Assembly (NCBI GenBank): GCA_902781655.1 | Contig: CACZJZ010000019.1 | Location: 1 to 34,147 of the forward strand | DNA: 34,147 nucleotides | Reading direction: 5' to 3' | Origin: an uncultured Lachnospiraceae bacterium | GTDB lineage: Bacteria; Bacillota; Clostridia; Lachnospirales; Lachnospiraceae | In this document: one piece after another, positions 30,703 through 34,147 of the stretch | Layout of the letters: the number at the start of each line of letters is the position of its first letter | How positions within the stretch are numbered: the first letter of the stretch is position 1 | Translations under genes and position numbers: made by a program | The notes under the pieces: model-generated | Databases searched by the model: none | Told to the model about the DNA's origin: nothing | The model's input: the letters and a program-made list of their open reading frames with translations, nothing else

Positions 30703-30735
30703 GATTCACTTCAGATTCACTTCAAATTCACTTCA
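30703..30735. promoter_or_regulatory. Three 11-bp direct repeats, Pho-box-like
   Basis: GATTCACTTCA at 30703-30713 and 30714-30724, and AATTCACTTCA at 30725-30735. The repeated TTCACT every 11 bp places sites on one face of the helix, the arrangement bound by OmpR/PhoB-family response regulators (for example Pho boxes of TTAACA/TTCACA with 5-bp spacers). It lies between the divergent GNAT and greA promoters, 27 bp upstream of the greA -35. Confidence 0.55.
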
Positions 30736-30762
30736 GACCAACCGTATATTTTCCGCCAGCCG

Positions 30763-30791
30763 TTGACGCGGCATGGGGAATCTCTTATAAT
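30763..30791 (+). promoter_or_regulatory. Promoter of greA
   Basis: TTGACG (30763-30768), exactly 17 bp, then TATAAT (30786-30791). A near-consensus sigma-A promoter with a leader of about 85 nt before greA. Confidence 0.8.
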
Positions 30792-30882
30792 ACTGTGCAA
30801 TCTGCGCAGGGGTGTGAATTTTTCGCTGCCTGCAGCAGTTTTATCTCATTAAAAATATCACCACAGGGAGTTGCAAAAGGGT

Positions 30883-31380
30883 ATGGAAACAGCAAACGAA
30901 AATGTACAGAAAACCATTCTGACCTACGAGGGTCTTCGCAAGTACGAGGATGAGCTGCAGGATCTCAAGATCAACCGCCGCAAGGATGTCGCGGCGAAGC
31001 TCAAGGAGGCCCGCGCGCAGGGCGACCTCTCCGAGAACGGAGAGTACGATGCCGCGAAGGACGAGCAGCGCGATATCGAGACCCGCATCGCAGAGCTTGA
31101 GAAACTCCTCAAGAATGTCGAGGTCGTGGACGCCGATGAAGTCAGCACGGACAAGGTCAGCTTCGGCTCCAAGGTCAAAATCCATGACATGGAGGAAGAT
31201 GAGGATCTTGAATATCAGATCGTCGGCTCCAAGGAAGCCAATATCCTGCAGAACCGCATTTCCAATGAATCTCCGGTCGGAAAAGCCCTGATCGGTTCAA
31301 GGGTTGGCGACACCGTCTCCGTCGAGATCCCGGCCGGCATTCTGAAGTACAAGGTTCTTTCTATCGAAAGAGCATCCTGA
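30883..31380 (+). CDS. greA: Transcription elongation factor GreA
   Basis: 165 aa. The N-terminal antiparallel coiled coil (about 10-80) carries the family loop ARAQGDLSENGEYDAAKDEQ (about 44-63). Its acidic tip enters the polymerase secondary channel and stimulates cleavage of backtracked RNA. The C-terminal FKBP-like domain follows, with KVSFGSKVKIHDMEEDED and the conserved ISNESPVGKALIGSRVGDTVSVEIPAG. ATG 30883 was chosen; the frame also allows a TTG at 30871. The AAAGGG ahead is close, while GGGAG is 12 nt away. It is followed by lysS after 82 nt, a common pairing. Confidence 0.95.
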   Translation: METANENVQKTILTYEGLRKYEDELQDLKINRRKDVAAKLKEARAQGDLSENGEYDAAKDEQRDIETRIAELEKLLKNVEVVDADEVSTDKVSFGSKVKIHDMEEDEDLEYQIVGSKEANILQNRISNESPVGKALIGSRVGDTVSVEIPAGILKYKVLSIERAS

Positions 31381-31462
31381 GAAATCGCATCCTGACAAGG
31401 CGGCAGAGCGCGGGATCGCTGCTCTGCCGTTTCAATTTTACAAACTATGAGAGAGGGTTATC

Positions 31463-33196
31463 GTGACAGACAATCAGCAGAAGAACAATGCACAGACAAC
31501 CAGGGACGTTCCGATCGATGAGAATCAGCTTCGGAAGGTCCGCCGTGAAAAGCTGGAGGCGCTCCAGGCCGCGGGGCGCGATCCGTTCCGGATCACAACA
31601 TTCGATCAGACCTGGCACAGTGCCGGGATCAAGGCAAAATTTGACACGCTCTGCGGTGAGTCTGACGATGCCGGAAATGTCACGCGGGAGCCGGTGACGG
31701 TCCGCATCGCGGGCAGAATTATGTTCAAGCGCGTCATGGGAAAAGCATCCTTCTGCAATGTTCTCGACCGCGATGGGAATATTCAGGTCTATGTCTCCCG
31801 CGATGACCTCGGAGACGAGGACTACGCGGAATTCAAGCGCCTCGATATCGGCGACATCATCGGCGTAGAGGGCTTTCCTTTTAAGACGAAGACAGGGGAA
31901 ATCACCGTGCACGCGCAGAAGCTCACCCTGCTCTCCAAGTCCCTCTACCCTCTCCCGGAGAAATTCCACGGTCTGCAGAATACCGATGCCCGTTACCGCC
32001 AGAGATATGTCGACCTCATCATGAACCCGGAGAGCCGCGAGGTTTTCTACAAGAGATCGGCGATTTTGCGTGAGATCCGTAACTTCCTGGCCGGCAGGGA
32101 CTTCATGGAGGTCGAGACGCCGATTCTGGTGGACAACGCCGGAGGCGCAGCTGCCCGTCCGTTCATCACACACTACAACGCGCTCGATGAGGACAAGAAG
32201 CTCCGCATCTCGCTGGAGCTCTATCTGAAGCGCCTCATCATCGGCGGAATGGAGCGCGTGTTCGAGATTGGCCGCGTGTTCCGCAATGAAGGTCTCGATC
32301 AGCGGCACAACCCGGAGTTCACCCTGATGGAGCTCTACCAGGCGTACACCGATTACAACGGCATGATGGAGCTGACCGAGTCCATGTTCCGCGATGTCGC
32401 ACAGAAGGTATGCGGCACGACCAGCCTGTACTATGGCGATCAGAAGGCCGGCACCGGTGTCTCTATCGACCTCGGTAAGCCGTTCCGCAGACTGACCATG
32501 ACCGAAGCCATTCGGGAAGAGACCGGCATCGATTTTGACAAGGTCGAATCCGACGAGGAGGCAAAGAAAATCGCTGATGAGCACCAGGTTGCCTACGAGG
32601 CGCGCCACAAGAAGGGCGACATTGTCAACCTGTTCTTCGATGCCTTCTGCGAGGATAAGATGATCCAGCCCACCTTCATCATGGATCATCCCATCGAGAT
32701 CAGCCCTCTGACCAAGAAGAAGCCGGACGATCCGTCCAAGGTCGAACGCTTCGAGCTTTATATCAACGGCTGGGAGATGTGCAACGCCTATTCCGAGCTC
32801 AATGACCCGATCGATCAGCGCCAGCGCTTCGAGGCACAGGATGCCGCCGCTGCCGCCGGTGACGAGGAAGCCGAGCACACCGACGAGGATTTCCTGCATG
32901 CGATGGAAATCGGCATGCCGCCGACCGGCGGAATCGGCTACGGGATCGATCGCTTCGTCATGCTCCTGACGAACAGCGAAGCGATTCGCGATGTCCTGCT
33001 CTTCCCGACACTCCGCAGCGGAACCTCAGCGGCTTCGGCTGAAAACGGAGCTTCTTCATCATCTGCAAAGGCAGAGAGCGGAGAAGGCACCGACGGAGAA
33101 GCAGCCGGAGAGAAGGCCGCTTCTGAAGACAGGAGCGGATTCTTCACACCGAACGACAGCATCGATTTCTCAAACGTGAAGATTGAGCCGCTCTGA
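31463..33196 (+). CDS. lysS: Lysyl-tRNA synthetase, class II
   Basis: 577 aa. An N-terminal OB-fold anticodon domain (VTVRIAGRIMFKRVMGKASFCNVLDRDGNIQVYV, about 73-106) precedes the class II catalytic core. Motif 2 is ERVFEIGRVFRNEGLDQRHNPEFT (about 260-283) and motif 3 is GGIGYGIDRFVMLL (about 491-504). After the normal end (LLFPTL) comes an Ala/Ser/Glu-rich linker (about 513-555) and FFTPNDSIDFSNVKIEPL. In related Lachnospiraceae enzymes this leads into a tRNA-binding domain; here the frame stops at that point and the domain continues in another frame. Start is GTG with GAGAGGG upstream. The core should be fully active; the lost domain would affect tRNA affinity. Confidence 0.94.
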   Translation: MTDNQQKNNAQTTRDVPIDENQLRKVRREKLEALQAAGRDPFRITTFDQTWHSAGIKAKFDTLCGESDDAGNVTREPVTVRIAGRIMFKRVMGKASFCNVLDRDGNIQVYVSRDDLGDEDYAEFKRLDIGDIIGVEGFPFKTKTGEITVHAQKLTLLSKSLYPLPEKFHGLQNTDARYRQRYVDLIMNPESREVFYKRSAILREIRNFLAGRDFMEVETPILVDNAGGAAARPFITHYNALDEDKKLRISLELYLKRLIIGGMERVFEIGRVFRNEGLDQRHNPEFTLMELYQAYTDYNGMMELTESMFRDVAQKVCGTTSLYYGDQKAGTGVSIDLGKPFRRLTMTEAIREETGIDFDKVESDEEAKKIADEHQVAYEARHKKGDIVNLFFDAFCEDKMIQPTFIMDHPIEISPLTKKKPDDPSKVERFELYINGWEMCNAYSELNDPIDQRQRFEAQDAAAAAGDEEAEHTDEDFLHAMEIGMPPTGGIGYGIDRFVMLLTNSEAIRDVLLFPTLRSGTSAASAENGASSSSAKAESGEGTDGEAAGEKAASEDRSGFFTPNDSIDFSNVKIEPL

Positions 33197-33474
33197 TTTC
33201 CGTGCTGTAAAGGTAAAGGAGTGCTCGGCTGTTCCGAAGTCCAAGAAGCTTCTGAAGTTCGTACTGGACGATGGAACCGGCACTGACCGCATCATTCTTT
33301 CTGGAATTCATGCTTATTATGAGCCGGAAGAGCTGGTCGGAAAGACTCTGATCGCCATCACCAATCTCCCGCCGAGAAAGATGATGGGCATCGACTCCTG
33401 CGGAATGCTTCTCTCCGCTGTGAACAACAAGAAGGACAGCGAAGACCATTCCGGCAGGTGCAAAGCTGTATTGA
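33192..33474 (+). pseudogene. Frameshifted remnant of the LysRS C-terminal tRNA-binding domain
   Basis: Directly after (and overlapping) the lysS stop, another frame encodes SDFRAVKVKECSAVPKSKKLLKFVLDDG and continues to NLPPRKMMGIDSCGMLLSAV, a MetG-beta/EMAP-like tRNA-binding OB fold. That frame then ends abnormally (stop 33489-33491), but a further shift restores the family ending IPAGAKLY with a stop at 33472-33474. Two small deletions, one at the lysS junction and one near 33435-33447, would explain both shifts. It could also be translated as a stand-alone 102-aa protein from TTG 33183, but without its proper C-terminus. Sequencing error remains possible. Confidence 0.7.
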
Positions 33475-33503
33475 TCCGGGGAAAATCATAGGCAAAAACC
33501 TTC

Positions 33504-33547
33504 AAGGCACTCCTTCTCAGAATCCATCTGAGAGGGGGTGCCTTTTT
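33504..33547 (+). terminator. Intrinsic terminator after lysS
   Basis: The stem AAGGCACtCCtTCTCAGA/TCTGAGAGGgGGTGCCTT (33504-33544) with a short ATCCA loop is followed by TTTTT. It is strong and ends the greA-lysS unit. Confidence 0.85.
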
Positions 33548-33869
33548 GCGTGCAGACAGCAGGAAAAGAGGCTGAAAAGCCTTTCATCCCTGTTTGAATA
33601 GAAACCAGATTACGCAGATGCGTATGATCCTTGCATCTGCCCACAAATCCACAAGGAGGAAACGTATGGAACAGGAGTATCAGTGAAAGAACTTTCGTTT
33701 TTTCACACGACCTTCCTTTTTATACACGGGGTTGTTTGATGGCTCAGAGGAAGGGGGGAAGGTTAACCATGCTGGATCGCTTGCGATCACAATTTGTGAC
33801 CCCGGGTTTTGAAAGGAACTCGGGACACCTGAGTTTAATCAGTTCTTCTTTAGATATATATTAAAAAAA
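33548..33869. other. Intergenic region with no recognised gene
   Basis: A perfect 8-bp inverted repeat GCAGATGC/GCATCTGC (33614-33640) is followed by a textbook ribosome site AAGGAGG (33652-33658) and a six-residue reading frame (ATG 33666, MEQEYQ, stop 33684-33686). It may be a leader peptide or the cut-off start of a lost gene. A frame from 33631 to 33864 has no ATG at its start and no family resemblance, so I do not call it. Composition turns AT-rich toward the end. Confidence 0.45.
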
Positions 33870-33883
33870 TGCGGATATCCGCA
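33870..33883 (+). promoter_or_regulatory. Upstream palindromic operator of the right ATPase promoter
   Basis: TGCGGATATCCGCA is a perfect 14-bp palindrome (arms TGCGGA/TCCGCA, 2-nt TA centre). Exactly 18 bp (33884-33901) separate it from the -35, the same as at the left edge. Confidence 0.72.
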
Positions 33884-33901
33884 AAATTATCATGAATGAT
33901 C

Positions 33902-33931
33902 TTGATGGTGCAGCAGAATAAACGGTATAAT
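33902..33931 (+). promoter_or_regulatory. Promoter of the right ATPase gene
   Basis: TTGATG (33902-33907), 18 bp, TATAAT (33926-33931). Predicted start near 33938, leader about 45 nt. It is stronger than the left counterpart by consensus. Confidence 0.7.
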
Positions 33932-33945
33932 ATACGTGAAAAAGA

Positions 33946-33959
33946 TGCGGATATCCGCA
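33946..33959 (+). promoter_or_regulatory. Downstream palindromic operator of the right ATPase promoter
   Basis: Identical 14-bp palindrome TGCGGATATCCGCA at about +9 to +22, centre 76 bp from the upstream copy. It lies just before the ribosome site AGGA (33971-33974). Confidence 0.72.
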
Positions 33960-33982
33960 AAAATATAATGAGGAAACAGCGC

Positions 33983-34147
33983 ATGTATCCGAGAGAGCAG
34001 TATCTGAACAAGATCATATCGAAAAAGGACAATGGGCGGATTAAGATCATAACAGGGCTTCGCCGAAGCGGAAAATCTGTCCTGCTTTTTCAGCTATACC
34101 GTGATTGGCTTATAAGTGAAGGAATTCATGAGGATCATATCATAGCT
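33983..34147 (+). CDS. AAA_14/DUF4143-type ATPase, N-terminal part (runs off the right edge)
   Basis: 55 residues are visible. The start MYPREQYLNKIISKK leads to NGRIKIITGLRRSGKSVLLFQLYRDW, with Walker A TGLRRSGKS. It is a clear paralogue of the product encoded at 1-330: YLNK-IISK, NG-IK-ITG-RR-GK, LLF-L-R and DHII line up without gaps after the first residues. ATG 33983 has AGGA 8 nt upstream. The rest of the protein, including any DUF4143 domain, is outside the window. Confidence 0.85.
   Translation, partial: MYPREQYLNKIISKKDNGRIKIITGLRRSGKSVLLFQLYRDWLISEGIHEDHIIA

Noticed and set aside
33631-33864. 77-codon plus-strand frame before the right ATPase
   Set aside because: It starts at a TTG without a ribosome site, shows no family resemblance and runs through non-coding features.
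1-34147. The whole window as one mobile cassette bounded by inverted ATPase genes
   Set aside because: The interior holds housekeeping genes (argCJBD, murA, greA, lysS) in normal order and composition; the ATPases look like separate accessory insertions.
1-34147. CRISPR arrays, rRNA or tRNA genes
   Set aside because: No regularly spaced repeat with unique spacers, no rRNA signature and no convincing cloverleaf was seen; the repeats found have other structures.

Overview
The window looks like a chromosome segment from a Gram-positive, Lachnospiraceae-like member of the Clostridia (Bacillota). The evidence is AGGAGG-type ribosome sites before most genes, an argCJBD cluster, a greA-lysS pair whose LysRS carries a C-terminal tRNA-binding module (a layout I know from Lachnospiraceae), LplA/LplB/YtcP-type sugar ABC genes, and families such as YitT, DUF554, DUF1848 and ABC-class predicted ATPases. 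The interior is GC-rich. The two extremities (about 1-790 and 33.6 kb to the end) are visibly AT-richer and look like accessory DNA.

Layout. 1-330 (minus) and 33983-34147 (plus) are the 5' parts of two paralogous AAA_14/DUF4143-type ATPase genes pointing outwards. Each promoter sits between two copies of a palindrome with arms TGCGGA/TCCGCA, about 75 bp apart. Next come a 74-aa MerR-like HTH gene and the arginine cluster argC-argJ-argB-argD (minus, 5516-1086) with a candidate ARG-box promoter. Then follow a YitT membrane protein (minus) and a divergent ECF sigma factor with a membrane-anchored partner (plus). A minus-strand sugar operon runs from 15812 to 8338: two ABC permeases, a lipoprotein solute-binding protein and three different Gfo/Idh/MocA oxidoreductases, ending at a 20-bp bidirectional terminator, with an AraC regulator divergent from it. 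From 17.0 to 26.6 kb nearly everything is on the minus strand: ProX-type editing protein, Dabb protein, NudC, ArsB/NhaD-type transporter, MurA, LysM-G5-M23 peptidase, flavin reductase, coiled-coil membrane protein, HD-domain protein, a Cys-rich small protein and a DUF554 protein. DUF1848 (plus) is convergent with a GNAT-SRAP-ABC-ATPase operon (minus). The segment closes with greA and lysS (plus), a frameshifted remnant of the LysRS tRNA-binding domain, a terminator, and the second palindrome-controlled ATPase.

Most interesting signals. (1) The paired-palindrome promoters of the two edge ATPases have the same geometry: the upstream site lies exactly 18 bp from the -35 and the downstream site covers about +9 to +22. 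The palindrome centre differs between the genes (1 nt versus 2 nt), as if each paralogue reads its own operator. (2) An approximately 90-100-nt hairpin element is present twice (5524-5637 and 18108-18228). Each copy sits inside the ribosome-binding site of a gene, is flanked by a duplicated Shine-Dalgarno stretch, and is open in frame with the gene behind it. (3) The tRNA-binding domain of LysRS is cut off by two apparent small deletions. (4) A triple 11-bp repeat resembling a Pho box lies between the GNAT and greA promoters. All functional statements are read from sequence motifs; no database search was possible.
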